Of a DNA stretch of 48,901 nucleotides, positions 41,275 through 48,901 are shown piece by piece (within the stretch, counting starts at the first letter, position 1; every line of letters begins with the position of its first letter). A program made the translations under genes and the position numbers. The notes under the pieces are model-generated. The model saw only the letters and a list, made by a program, of their open reading frames with translations, had not been told where the DNA came from and made no database searches. Origin of the DNA: Gulosibacter hominis (lineage in GTDB: Bacteria > Actinomycetota > Actinomycetes > Actinomycetales > Microbacteriaceae); contig NZ_CAJGWQ010000015.1 in NCBI RefSeq assembly GCF_904842695.1, positions 1 to 48,901 of the forward strand. Direction: 5' to 3'.

Positions 41275-42243
41275 CTACGCCTGCTGCAGAATAAACTGCG
41301 CGGCACGCTCCAGCATCACTTCACCCGAGGCGATCTTGCCGGCCGAGGTGAACAAGCCGTGGGCGTGGCGAGGCAGGTGCACGAGCTCCACATAGGTGCC
41401 GTTCATGGCCAGCTTGTGCGCGTAGTTGAGGTCTTCTTCCCCCAGGGGGTCAAGACCCAGCGAGAGGATGAACGCTGGCGGCTGCGGTGCATCCCCCGCC
41501 TTCACGGCCAGCATCGGCGATACCCGCGGGTCGGTGCGGTCGGCATCGCTCGCGAGGAAGTTCTCGCCAAACCAGCGCAGCGAGTTCGCGGTCAGTGGGA
41601 AGCCCTCGGCAATGCGCTCATAGGCGGGCGTCTCGTTCTTCATGTCGAGCATCGGGTAGAGCAGCACCTGCGCGGTGACCGTGGTGCCGTCCACCAGCAG
41701 GCTCGGTTCGAACGCGAGCACGTTCGCCAGCCCGCCGCCGGCTGAGTCACCAATGGTGGCCACGCGCTGCGGGTTCCACACGCGCTCGGTCGCGTTATCG
41801 CGGATCCACTCAACGGTGCGCTTGCAGTCGAGGTGGGCGGCCGGGAAACGGTGCTCGGGGCCGAGGCGGTAGTCAACCGCCACCACAGGCAGGTTGGTGA
41901 GTGTTGCCAGGCGACGGCACACCGGGTCGTGAGTTTCACGCGAACCGATCACCCAGCCACCGCCGTGGAAAAACACAATCACCGGGTCGTCGGCGTTGCG
42001 TTCGGCACGGTTGTCGTAGACGCGGATGGTGAATCGCTCGTCACCCTCGCCAAGTTCCACATCCTCAACGATCTTCACCTCGTCGCGAGGCAAACCATTG
42101 GCCACGCACGATTTTTCGTAGTTTTCACGCGCAACCGCAACCGACTCCGCATCCTGGAACGACTTACCGCCAGCGGCACGGAAAGCCGCGATAGCGTCGC
42201 GCTGGTCGGGCGCAACCTGTTCAATATCGATGAGTTCACTCAT
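41275..42243 (-). CDS. alpha/beta-hydrolase esterase, hormone-sensitive-lipase family
   Basis: This 322-residue cytosolic carboxylesterase of family IV has oxyanion motif HGGGWVIGS, the conserved YRLGPEHRFPA, nucleophile Ser in IGDSAGGGLAN, Asp in LGLDPLGEED and His in PRHAHGLF. A GAGGAGA ribosome site precedes ATG 42243. It follows the monooxygenase and alcohol dehydrogenase on the same strand. An ester or lactone made by the Baeyer-Villiger enzyme is the natural substrate guess. A strong hairpin between it and the monooxygenase may reduce or separate its transcription. Confidence 0.9.
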   Translation of the reverse strand: MSELIDIEQVAPDQRDAIAAFRAAGGKSFQDAESVAVARENYEKSCVANGLPRDEVKIVEDVELGEGDERFTIRVYDNRAERNADDPVIVFFHGGGWVIGSRETHDPVCRRLATLTNLPVVAVDYRLGPEHRFPAAHLDCKRTVEWIRDNATERVWNPQRVATIGDSAGGGLANVLAFEPSLLVDGTTVTAQVLLYPMLDMKNETPAYERIAEGFPLTANSLRWFGENFLASDADRTDPRVSPMLAVKAGDAPQPPAFILSLGLDPLGEEDLNYAHKLAMNGTYVELVHLPRHAHGLFTSAGKIASGEVMLERAAQFILQQA

Positions 42244-42354
42244 TGGGATCTCTCCTCATTCTGTTCGGCATCAGGCTGGGGTAAACACCGCCAACCGGAT
42301 GCGATGACGGCGCGACGTCGTCGGGGCGCCGTCATCAATCTTTCATATGAACGT

Positions 42355-42399
42355 AACGGCCGCCGGTTCTCGCGCGCTGCGCATGAACCGGCGGCCGTT
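42355..42399. terminator. strong hairpin between monooxygenase and esterase genes
   Basis: A perfect 15-bp stem (AACGGCCGCCGGTTC) with a 15-base loop; TTTTC follows on the plus strand. It sits 33 bp after the monooxygenase stop and likely ends or attenuates that transcript. Confidence 0.7.
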
Positions 42400-42431
42400 T
42401 TCAATATCCGATCACGTCGGCTATCGAAGCA

Positions 42432-43916
42432 TTAGGCGTTGGCGAGCACCTCGTTGCCCGAACGCATCTCGTAGTCGGCAGGGTTGAAGGTCTCAGCGAG
42501 GTCGCGGTACTCCTCAACGGTGCCCGACCAGTTGTTGATGACCTTGCCCTTCGAGTTCTTGTACCAGCTCGAGCACTCGCTCGAGTAGGCCGAACCCTTC
42601 ATCTCTTCCTGCATGGTGGCGTTGAACTGGTCGATGACGTCCTTACGCACATCGGCCGAGACCTTCTCGATGTCCTTGGTCTTCTCGAGGAAGTCGGCAA
42701 CGTAGCGCTGCTGAATCTCAAACATGGCGATGTTCGAGTTGTGGTTCAGGTTGGTGTTCGGGCCGTACATGAGGAACATGTTCGGGAAGCCGTCCACGGT
42801 GATACCCACGTAAGCCTCAGCGTCGTCTTCACCCCAGCGGTCGGCGAGGGTCACGCCGTTACGGCCGATGATCGACAGGTCGCCCTGGAAGTTCTGCGAG
42901 TAGAAGCCGGTGCCGAAGATGATGACGTCGGCCTCGTGCTCAACGCCGTCTTCGGTGACGATGCCCTTCTCGGTGAAGTGGTCGATAGCCTCGGTGACGA
43001 GGGTCACGTTGTCACGCAGGAAGGTCGGGTAGTAGGCCGAAGTGCGCAGGATGCGCTTGCAGCCGAACTCGAACTTCGGGGTGAGCTTTTCGCGCAGCTC
43101 GGGGTCTTCGATAACCGAGTTGAGGTAGTCGATAGCTTCCTGGGCACCCTCAGCCTGAGCCGATGAGTCGGTGCGGGTGCGCTCGAAACCAGCCTCGCGC
43201 ACCTCGTGGATGGCGCGACGCGACTCTTCGAACAGCTCGGGGTTTGCTTCGAAGGCGTCGAGCTGCTCTTCGGTGAAGGTGATCTGCTCGCGCGGGAAGA
43301 TGTAGTTTGCCGAGCGCTGGAACACCTCGAGGTGACCAACTTCCTTGGCGATCTCGGGCACGTACTGCACTGCCGAAGCGGCCGAACCGATCGAGATGAC
43401 CTTCTTACCCTTGAGGTCAACATCGTGGTTCCACTCGGCCGAGTGGAACATGATGCCCTTGTAGTCCTCCATGCCCTTCCACTTCGGGGTCTTGGGAGCG
43501 TTCAGCTGACCCCAGGCCGGTACGAACACGTCAGCGGTGTAGGTTTCACCGTTGCGGAGCTTCAGCTCCCAGTAGGCCTCGTCGTCGTTCCAGCGAGCCT
43601 CGGTGATTTCCGAGTTGAACTTGGTGTGGTCGTAGAGGCCGAACTCCTTGGCCATTGCCTTCTGGTAGCCGAGCATCTCTTCACCGGCGGCGTACATCTG
43701 CGAAACGCGCAGGTGCGGGAAGTAGCTGTAGCAGTAGACGTGTGCCTGGGTGTCGCAAGCAGCACCCGGGTAGGTGTTGTCACGCCACACGCCACCGATT
43801 TCTTCGGCCTTTTCGAAGATGACGAAGTCTTGGATGCCGGCGCGAACGAGTTCTGCGCCCATGCCGAGGCCACCGAAACCGGCACCGAGGATTGCAACGC
43901 GGTAGTGCTGGGTCAT
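42432..43916 (-). CDS. flavin-containing Baeyer-Villiger-type monooxygenase
   Basis: This FAD/NADPH enzyme inserts oxygen next to a ketone to give an ester or lactone. Of 494 residues, FAD binding is ILGAGFGGLGMG. The longer Baeyer-Villiger signature GGVWRDNTYPGAACD follows. YKGIMFHSAEWNHD (about 150) corresponds to the FxGxxxHxxxW fingerprint, and NADPH binding is ISIGSAASAVQYVPEI, where the third glycine of the usual GxGxxG is Ala. The C-terminal GFYSQNF and MYGPNTNLNHNS are typical of the group. It is encoded between an alcohol dehydrogenase and an esterase. The ketone substrate is unknown (cyclic, linear or terpenoid). Confidence 0.9.
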   Translation of the reverse strand: MTQHYRVAILGAGFGGLGMGAELVRAGIQDFVIFEKAEEIGGVWRDNTYPGAACDTQAHVYCYSYFPHLRVSQMYAAGEEMLGYQKAMAKEFGLYDHTKFNSEITEARWNDDEAYWELKLRNGETYTADVFVPAWGQLNAPKTPKWKGMEDYKGIMFHSAEWNHDVDLKGKKVISIGSAASAVQYVPEIAKEVGHLEVFQRSANYIFPREQITFTEEQLDAFEANPELFEESRRAIHEVREAGFERTRTDSSAQAEGAQEAIDYLNSVIEDPELREKLTPKFEFGCKRILRTSAYYPTFLRDNVTLVTEAIDHFTEKGIVTEDGVEHEADVIIFGTGFYSQNFQGDLSIIGRNGVTLADRWGEDDAEAYVGITVDGFPNMFLMYGPNTNLNHNSNIAMFEIQQRYVADFLEKTKDIEKVSADVRKDVIDQFNATMQEEMKGSAYSSECSSWYKNSKGKVINNWSGTVEEYRDLAETFNPADYEMRSGNEVLANA

Positions 43917-43990
43917 TCTTATTCCTTTGCTTGGATGCGCCCGGCTACCGGGCGGCGGAGTAAATGGGATGAGGTTTTTGAAGTTGTGAT

Positions 43991-45115
43991 TTAGGCGTTT
44001 TCAAACTTGATGATCTGGCGGAGCACGGTGCCTGCCGACAGTGCATCCATACCCTCGTTCATCTCGTCGAGGGCAATCTCGTTCGAGATCAGGCGCTCGA
44101 GGGGTAGCTTGCCCTCACGCCAGAGCTGCTCAAACTTGGGAATGTCACGCGAGGGCACGGCCGAGCCGAGGTACGAACCAATAACCGTTTCGGCGCGAGC
44201 GGTGAGCTTGAGCGGCTCGATTTCGCTCATGGCGCCCGGTGCCGGCAACCCCACGGTGACGAGGGTGCCGCCGAAGCCGATCATGCCGAACGCGGTTTCA
44301 AAAGCGCGCGGGTGGCCGACAGCCTCGATCACCACATCCGCTGTGATGCCCTTTTCGGCAGCCTCAGCCGAGGTGTAGGCTTCGTCAGCACCCCACTCGC
44401 GAGCGAGGGTGAGCTTGTCGGGGTTGGCGTCAACGGCGATGACCTTCTTGTTGTCCACCGCGAGCGCGGTGAGCAGTGCGGCCATACCCACACCGCCGAG
44501 GCCGACGATGGCGATGGTGTCGTCGGGGCCGAGGTTGGCGGCGTTGAGCACGGCGCCACCACCGGTGAGCACGGCGCAGCCGAGCACGGCGGCAATCGAC
44601 GGGGGAACGTCTGCACCCACGGGCACAACCGAGCGACGGTCGACAACCGAGTAGGTGGCAAAGCCCGAGCAGCCGAGGTGGTGCTTGACCTCTTCACCGT
44701 CGCGGGTGAGGTGCTTGGTGCCGTCGAGCAGCACACCCTCTTCGTTAGTCTTCGAACCTGCCGAGCAGGGCAGCTTGCCGTCGGTGCGGCATTCGCGGCA
44801 CTCGCCGCAGCGGGGCAGGAAGGTGAGCACCACGCGCTGACCGATTTCGAGGTCGGTTACACCCGAGCCAAGTTCTTCAACCACACCGGCGGCTTCGTGG
44901 CCGAGCAGCATCGGGGTGGGGCGGGGACGTGAACCGTTCACAACCGAAAGGTCACTGTGACAGATGCTGGCAGCCTCGATGCGAACGAGCAGTTCGTTCT
45001 CGGCGGGGCCGGTGAGTTCGAGCTCGTCGATCGTGATCGGGCGAGATCCTGCGAAGGGTGCGTCGGCGCCGATCTTGTTGAGTACGGCTCCACGGATAGT
45101 CCGGGTGTTCGTCAC
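43991..45115 (-). CDS. zinc-dependent alcohol dehydrogenase (MDR)
   Basis: This 374-residue medium-chain NAD(P)-dependent dehydrogenase has catalytic zinc ligands in SICHSD (Cys), LGHEAAG (His-Glu) and VLGCAV (Cys). The structural zinc loop is CGECRECRTDGKLPC, and the nucleotide site is VGLGGVGMAALL followed by AVDANPDK. I chose GTG 45115 because GGAG sits nine bases upstream; a longer frame to 45172 has no ribosome site. It is the first gene of the minus-strand cluster and should produce the ketone used by the monooxygenase. It is divergent from the PucR-type regulator. Confidence 0.92.
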   Translation of the reverse strand: MTNTRTIRGAVLNKIGADAPFAGSRPITIDELELTGPAENELLVRIEAASICHSDLSVVNGSRPRPTPMLLGHEAAGVVEELGSGVTDLEIGQRVVLTFLPRCGECRECRTDGKLPCSAGSKTNEEGVLLDGTKHLTRDGEEVKHHLGCSGFATYSVVDRRSVVPVGADVPPSIAAVLGCAVLTGGGAVLNAANLGPDDTIAIVGLGGVGMAALLTALAVDNKKVIAVDANPDKLTLAREWGADEAYTSAEAAEKGITADVVIEAVGHPRAFETAFGMIGFGGTLVTVGLPAPGAMSEIEPLKLTARAETVIGSYLGSAVPSRDIPKFEQLWREGKLPLERLISNEIALDEMNEGMDALSAGTVLRQIIKFENA

Positions 45116-45142
45116 GTCATCTCCATTGATACTCGAGGGGAT

Positions 45143-45183
45143 GCAATCGCGGTGGCGGGATACAGCCAGCAAGTTGCGATTGC
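45143..45183. promoter_or_regulatory. inverted repeat in the dehydrogenase/regulator intergenic region
   Basis: Perfect eight-base arms GCAATCGC and GCGATTGC are separated by 25 bp. They lie just upstream of the dehydrogenase start and 80-120 bp before the regulator start. This could be the regulator's binding site; that is inference from position. Confidence 0.4.
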
Positions 45184-45265
45184 TTTTGAATGATCATGTT
45201 CGCTAAATGACCTAAAGTAAGTGTTGGTTCATCCATATTTTGTCTTTGTATATGGAGGATTACAC

Positions 45266-47032
45266 ATGCCAGACCGCAGGTTGGTTGAAAAATCACCGTC
45301 GAACATCCAACGAGAGCGCCGACAGCGGGCACTCATGCGTGCCGTCAGCGACTTCGCGCGCGCCCTCGCGTCGCTCGGCGATTCGGTAGATGTTTTACAG
45401 CAGCTCACCGCCCGGCTGCGTTCGCTACTCGACGCCGATATTGCCGCAATGGGGCTGGTAGACGAGGATGCGGGCATCGCGCGACCAATCGCATCCGATG
45501 GCATGTTTACCGACGCTCTGCACCGGGTTTCAATACCGCTGGCAACCGGTATCACCGGTCGGACGATCACCACGGGCGACCCGGCCCACACCAGCGACTA
45601 CCTCGGCGACACGAGTTTTGCGCACGATCCCGCTACCGACGCCGCGGTTACCGATGAGGAGGTGCAGGCGATGCTCGCCATGCCGCTGCGCGCCGAGCAG
45701 CGCATCCTTGGCGTGCTGGTTGTCGGCCATCGACACTGGCACCGCTACGAACCCGACGAGGTGCAGGTGGCACAAACACTCGCCGATCTCGCGGCCGTGG
45801 CGATCGTGACGCAGGAGCGCACCGTCCGCGAGCGCGCGGCGGCCGAGCAGCTGCGTGAACAGCTTGGCGAAACTGAAGCGCTGCTCGCACAGCAGCGGCG
45901 GATCGTGCAGGTGGACGAAGCGTTGATCGAAGCGCTTGCAGCCGGGGGTGGCCTCGCGGCACTGCGCGAGGGTATGTCGCGTGAACTGGGGCGGGATGTG
46001 CGACTGGCTGACCTGACCGTGCGGTTCGCGCTCGATGATTCACTCACCGAAATGATCGACAGTGAACGGGCACTGGTGACCCTTTCGGCGCAGCAGGGGG
46101 TGCCCGTCACCGGTCGACGCGACGACGGCTCGCGATTCACGGTGATGACCGCCGGGGTGAATTCTGGCGCACCGATCGCATCCGTGCTGATCGAGGGCGA
46201 GGTTGAGCCGCAAGAGGCCGAATTGCTGCGCCGTAGCGCGCGGATGCTCGACACGTTTTTGCGCGCCCACCACCGCGAGCTCGGCGACCTCACCCGGCGC
46301 CGGCACGACCTCATCCTCGAGCTACTCAGCCCGCCACCGGGTGGGCCGACCCCCACCGCACTGCTGCGCCTGGATGAGTTCGGGGTGCGCGAGGGGGAAC
46401 CGTTTCGCATCGTGGTTGCGGATGGCTCGACGACCTCGCTCGATGACCTCGAGCATCGCTTTGAGGTTGATTTTGGGAGCACGCTGCTGCGCGCCCGCAT
46501 CGATGAGCGGTTGGTGGCGATCGCGCCTGAGCGGGCGTTCGCCGCGATCGAGAGCGAGCTGGGGGCGCCGGGTGCGCGGCGGCGCGGGGCGCTGCTGGTG
46601 GGGCACTCCCCCACCCTGCACATGCTGAATATCGCTCCGGAAGAGTACGACCTGGTGTTGCGCGTGGTTGAGGCCGCGAGGCGGAGCGGTCACGACCGCA
46701 TCCTCGTTTCGCTCGAAAGCTATGGCGCGCTGGGGGCATTTCTCACGCGCGTCACCATCGAACCGACCAAGCTGGCGATTGAGCAGATTCTCGGGCCGCT
46801 GCTCGATTACGACCGGCAGCACGGGACAGCGCTGGTGAACACTGCGGCGGCCTATCTGGATGCGGCGCATTCGGTGGCGGATACCGCGACGCAGCTGCAC
46901 GTGCACGAAAACACGGTGCGGCAGCGGCTGGATCGCATCACCAAACTGCTCGGCCCGGGCTGGGCCGGGGGGCGCCGCGGGCTCGACATCCACGTGATGC
47001 TCGCTGCCCACCGCCTCGTCGGCAGCAGCTAG
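45266..47032 (+). CDS. GAF-domain PucR/CdaR-type transcriptional regulator
   Basis: This 588-residue cytosolic regulator has a GAF sensor domain at about 25-190 (AARLRSLLDADIAAMGLV..., LATGITGRTI, MLAMPLRAEQRILGVLVVG). A coiled linker (190-230) and a CdaR-like middle region follow. The C-terminal PucR helix-turn-helix is HVHENTVRQRLDRITKLLG (about 550-570). I chose ATG 45266 after the strong site TGGAGG. It is divergent from the alcohol dehydrogenase, so it probably controls the dehydrogenase-monooxygenase-esterase genes in response to a small molecule bound by the GAF domain. Family members usually activate. Confidence 0.9.
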   Translation: MPDRRLVEKSPSNIQRERRQRALMRAVSDFARALASLGDSVDVLQQLTARLRSLLDADIAAMGLVDEDAGIARPIASDGMFTDALHRVSIPLATGITGRTITTGDPAHTSDYLGDTSFAHDPATDAAVTDEEVQAMLAMPLRAEQRILGVLVVGHRHWHRYEPDEVQVAQTLADLAAVAIVTQERTVRERAAAEQLREQLGETEALLAQQRRIVQVDEALIEALAAGGGLAALREGMSRELGRDVRLADLTVRFALDDSLTEMIDSERALVTLSAQQGVPVTGRRDDGSRFTVMTAGVNSGAPIASVLIEGEVEPQEAELLRRSARMLDTFLRAHHRELGDLTRRRHDLILELLSPPPGGPTPTALLRLDEFGVREGEPFRIVVADGSTTSLDDLEHRFEVDFGSTLLRARIDERLVAIAPERAFAAIESELGAPGARRRGALLVGHSPTLHMLNIAPEEYDLVLRVVEAARRSGHDRILVSLESYGALGAFLTRVTIEPTKLAIEQILGPLLDYDRQHGTALVNTAAAYLDAAHSVADTATQLHVHENTVRQRLDRITKLLGPGWAGGRRGLDIHVMLAAHRLVGSS

Positions 47033-47245
47033 CGCCGCCTGCTTGTCTGCCTGCCTGCTGCGCCCTGCTGTGCTCTGCACCGCGCCCCAGCCTGCCTGCA
47101 CCCCAGCCCGCCTGCACCCCAGCCCGCCTGCATCTGCGCCCTGCAGTGCTGTGCCCTGCACCGCGCCCCAGCCCGCCTGCATCTGCGCCCTGCTGTTTGC
47201 TGCTGCGCCCCGCCTGCTGCTTGCATCCCAGCCAGCCTGCATCAA
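47033..47245. repeat. CTG/CCC-rich low-complexity direct repeats
   Basis: Degenerate direct repeats of CCCCAGCCCGCCTGCA (near 47085, 47101, 47117 and 47166), with a larger duplicated block GCACCGCGCCCCAGCC at 47077 and 47158. No gene is supported; open frames here are by-products of the repeats. Confidence 0.7.
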
Positions 47246-47265
47246 GCTGCTGCCTCAAGCTGCTG

Positions 47266-47460
47266 CAGATTTTTGTTTCCTGACCTCAGATTTTTGTTTC
47301 CTGTTTTTTGATTTTTGACTGCAAAACCGAGGTTTGAAACGTTTCAGTCGGCAAAAACCCCGTTTTTGCAGCCAGGAAACAAAACTCCACAAGGCGCCTG
47401 CAGCCAGGAAACAAATCTCGCAGCGGGGATGCAGCCAGGAAACAAAAATCTGCAGGGAAA
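47266..47460. repeat. direct and inverted repeat array
   Basis: CAGATTTTTGTTTCCTG occurs at 47266 and 47287. Its exact complement CAGGAAACAAAAATCTG is at 47436-47452, and shorter versions are at 47373 and 47405, giving three GCAGCCAGGAAACAAA units spaced 31-32 bp. A small hairpin GCAAAAAC/GTTTTTGC lies between the two orientations (47351-47369). Confidence 0.8.
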
Positions 47461-47500
47461 AATCTGCAGGGATAAGCGGCGCCGGCAGGGGCGGGTGGGG

Positions 47501-47527
47501 CAGGGATGCAGGGATGCAGGGATGCAG
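47501..47527 (+). repeat. CAGGGATG microsatellite-like repeat
   Basis: Three perfect tandem copies of the 8-mer CAGGGATG plus a partial fourth, 25 bp beyond the stop of the convergent MFS gene. Confidence 0.8.
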
Positions 47528-47550
47528 GCCCCGGCAAACAGCGCCCCGAA

Positions 47551-48819
47551 CTAGTCGCCGGGGATTTCGATGGCGCCGGTGTCGACCGGCTCGTCAGGCG
47601 GTTTTGGCACGAAACACGGGATGTAGCGAGCAAACAAGAACGCTCCGAACAGACCGATCCCACCGAACAGCATCGCCGTCGCAACCAGCCCCGCGAACGC
47701 TGAAAAACCCGAGACCAAGAACGGCACCGTCGCACCGGATGCATCCGTGATAGTGCGCCATGCCCCCAAGAACGGCGCCGGGTTATCGGGGTCCGCAAGG
47801 TCGGCACCAAGCGTCATCACAATGCCCGAACCGATTCCGTTCGACAGCGCGAGCCAGCAGGTCACCGCCATGAACCACCACTGCGGGTTCGCGAACCACG
47901 TCGAAGCCCCAAGCACCACAAATCCGATGCCGAGCCCGACGAGCGCCGGAACCCCGCTCGCGGCGCGGCCAAACTTATCCATAATCCAGCCGCTGGTGAA
48001 AAACAGCGCGAAATCGATGGCGCCGCCGATCCCCATGACCACCGAAATCGCCTCTGGCTCGAGCCCAACCGCGTGCCCCCACAGCGGCAGCACCACCTGG
48101 CGCGCCGACCGCAGCATGGTGAGTGCGCCGGCACCGATACCAAGCGTCAGCAACACATCCCGTCGCCGCACGATTGTCGGCCAGAGCCGGTCGTGCGATG
48201 CCACGCTCACCTGTTTACGCGCAGCCGGCCGACCAGCGGTTTTTTCAACATCCGGCAGCGCGAGCAACGTCACCACTACCAGCGCCGAACAAACAATGAA
48301 CGCCCAGAAATTTGCCTGTGGCGACTGGGTTTGACTGATCATCCACGCCGAAACAAACGGCCCCACAAATGCGCCCGAGCGGAACACTCCCCCGAGTGAC
48401 GACATCGCTCGCGCCCGCACCCGTAGCGGCACATACGACGTCAGGAATGACTGCCGGGCCAGCGCAAACACCGCCGTCATCAATCCCTGCAGCAACACCC
48501 CGACCAGCAGCATCCAGGGCGTCGTGGCATTCACTGAAATGAGCGCGCCCGCGATAGTGCCGAGCGCCGCCAGCGTCATCGAAAGCCGCTCTCCCAGCCG
48601 TGCCACAAGGGATGCAGCGGGCAGGTTACCGATGGCCTGGCCGATTAACAGCGATCCGGCTATGAATCCGGCGAAGGCAACATCGGCGCCGAGGGATGCT
48701 GCGATAGATGGGATGACCGGAACGATCGCGCCCTGCCCGATCGAGTAGATCAGGGTTGGCAAGAACGCCACGGTCAGCACGCGCCACAGGGCTGGTTCGT
48801 TGGCGCGGGGTTGAGTCAT
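47551..48819 (-). CDS. MFS transporter
   Basis: This 422-residue, 12-helix major facilitator opens MTQPRANEPALWRVLTVAFLPTL. Motif A between helices 2 and 3 is degenerate (ARLGERLS). A motif C-like stretch in helix 5 (GGVFRSGAFVGPFV) points to drug/efflux-type transporters. The central loop is short (DVEKTAGRPAARKQVS). The C-terminus is PPDEPVDTGAIEIPGD. No neighbour suggests a substrate. The gene is convergent with the PucR-type regulator across a repeat-rich spacer. Confidence 0.88.
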   Translation of the reverse strand: MTQPRANEPALWRVLTVAFLPTLIYSIGQGAIVPVIPSIAASLGADVAFAGFIAGSLLIGQAIGNLPAASLVARLGERLSMTLAALGTIAGALISVNATTPWMLLVGVLLQGLMTAVFALARQSFLTSYVPLRVRARAMSSLGGVFRSGAFVGPFVSAWMISQTQSPQANFWAFIVCSALVVVTLLALPDVEKTAGRPAARKQVSVASHDRLWPTIVRRRDVLLTLGIGAGALTMLRSARQVVLPLWGHAVGLEPEAISVVMGIGGAIDFALFFTSGWIMDKFGRAASGVPALVGLGIGFVVLGASTWFANPQWWFMAVTCWLALSNGIGSGIVMTLGADLADPDNPAPFLGAWRTITDASGATVPFLVSGFSAFAGLVATAMLFGGIGLFGAFLFARYIPCFVPKPPDEPVDTGAIEIPGD

Positions 48820-48901
48820 GGGAGCCAGGTTAGCGCTGACCAGGTCACAGCGGGCTGCTGCATCCGGTCTCTCACTCCCCGCTCCCGCTCCCCCGCTCCC
48901 C
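48820..48901. other. window end, non-coding
   Basis: About 80 bp upstream of the last MFS gene, ending in CTCCCGCTCC-type low-complexity sequence. No complete promoter or further gene can be called. Confidence 0.4.

Noticed and set aside
47367-47452. Possible CRISPR array (repeats at 31-32 bp period)
   Set aside because: There are only three units, the shared part is about 16 bp, the spacers are shorter than usual, an inverted copy exists, and no cas gene is present.

Overview
The window is GC-rich chromosomal DNA from an actinobacterium, most likely a Microbacteriaceae-type genus (inference). The support is high GC throughout, frequent GTG starts, two cell-wall proteins ending in LAxTG sorting signals as used by class E sortases, an ArgA of the short mycobacterial type, polyprenol-phosphate-mannose synthase, and many genes that look leaderless (a TANNNT box 6-8 bases before the start codon). 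No rRNA, insertion sequence, phage gene or CRISPR array is visible. One tRNA gene is present.

Layout. 1-9.3 kb: ptsI (enzyme I, minus) with a tandemly duplicated 3' end at the window edge; a BrkB/YihY membrane protein; exonuclease III (minus); then a plus-strand run of trpS, polyprenol monophosphomannose synthase, ribA, a small membrane protein and an ABC exporter. 9.3-11 kb: an AT-richer patch holding a 58-codon ORF translationally coupled to an MFS exporter, unlike its neighbours in codon use. 11-15.2 kb (minus): a heterodimeric ABC exporter pair followed by a nicotinamidase. 15.4-18.5 kb: hpaH and hpaI (last two steps of the homoprotocatechuate meta-pathway) convergent with an MHS-family transporter that has a palindromic operator inside its promoter. 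18.7-21.9 kb: 3-hydroxyisobutyryl-CoA hydrolase, tRNA hydroxylase TrhO and two coupled small membrane proteins. 22-28.2 kb (minus): a peptide/nickel-type ABC importer operon (binding protein, two permeases, fused double ATPase) ending in a C39-like cysteine peptidase. 28.2-29.9 kb: an unknown membrane-anchored protein flanked by two copies of an approximately 255-bp intergenic element, next to tRNA-Ser(CGA). 30-31.8 kb: radA and a pair of 92-bp long-hairpin repeats. 31.8-39.5 kb (minus): two large wall-anchored secreted enzymes, a 5'-nucleotidase and an extracellular nuclease, separated by a small anchored protein. 39.7-41.2 kb: argA and a Ppx/GppA phosphatase, divergent. 41.3-47 kb: esterase, Baeyer-Villiger monooxygenase and Zn-alcohol dehydrogenase (minus), divergent from a GAF/PucR-type regulator; together they form a plausible alcohol-to-ketone-to-ester-to-acid catabolic cascade. 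47-47.5 kb: a repeat-rich intergenic region. 47.55-48.8 kb: an MFS transporter (minus).

The least conventional material is intergenic: (i) a family of nested-palindrome elements with a variable number of 19-bp units (three copies, all in the same orientation), two of which bracket a one-gene cassette beside tRNA-Ser; (ii) two 92-bp elements with 24-nt near-perfect inverted arms after radA; (iii) a periodic direct/inverted repeat array at 47.27-47.45 kb; (iv) tandem duplications of gene 3' ends at ptsI and xth. The functional novelties offered are inferences: the coupled 58-aa ORF plus exporter, the paired wall-anchored nuclease and nucleotidase, and the C39 peptidase in a peptide-importer operon.
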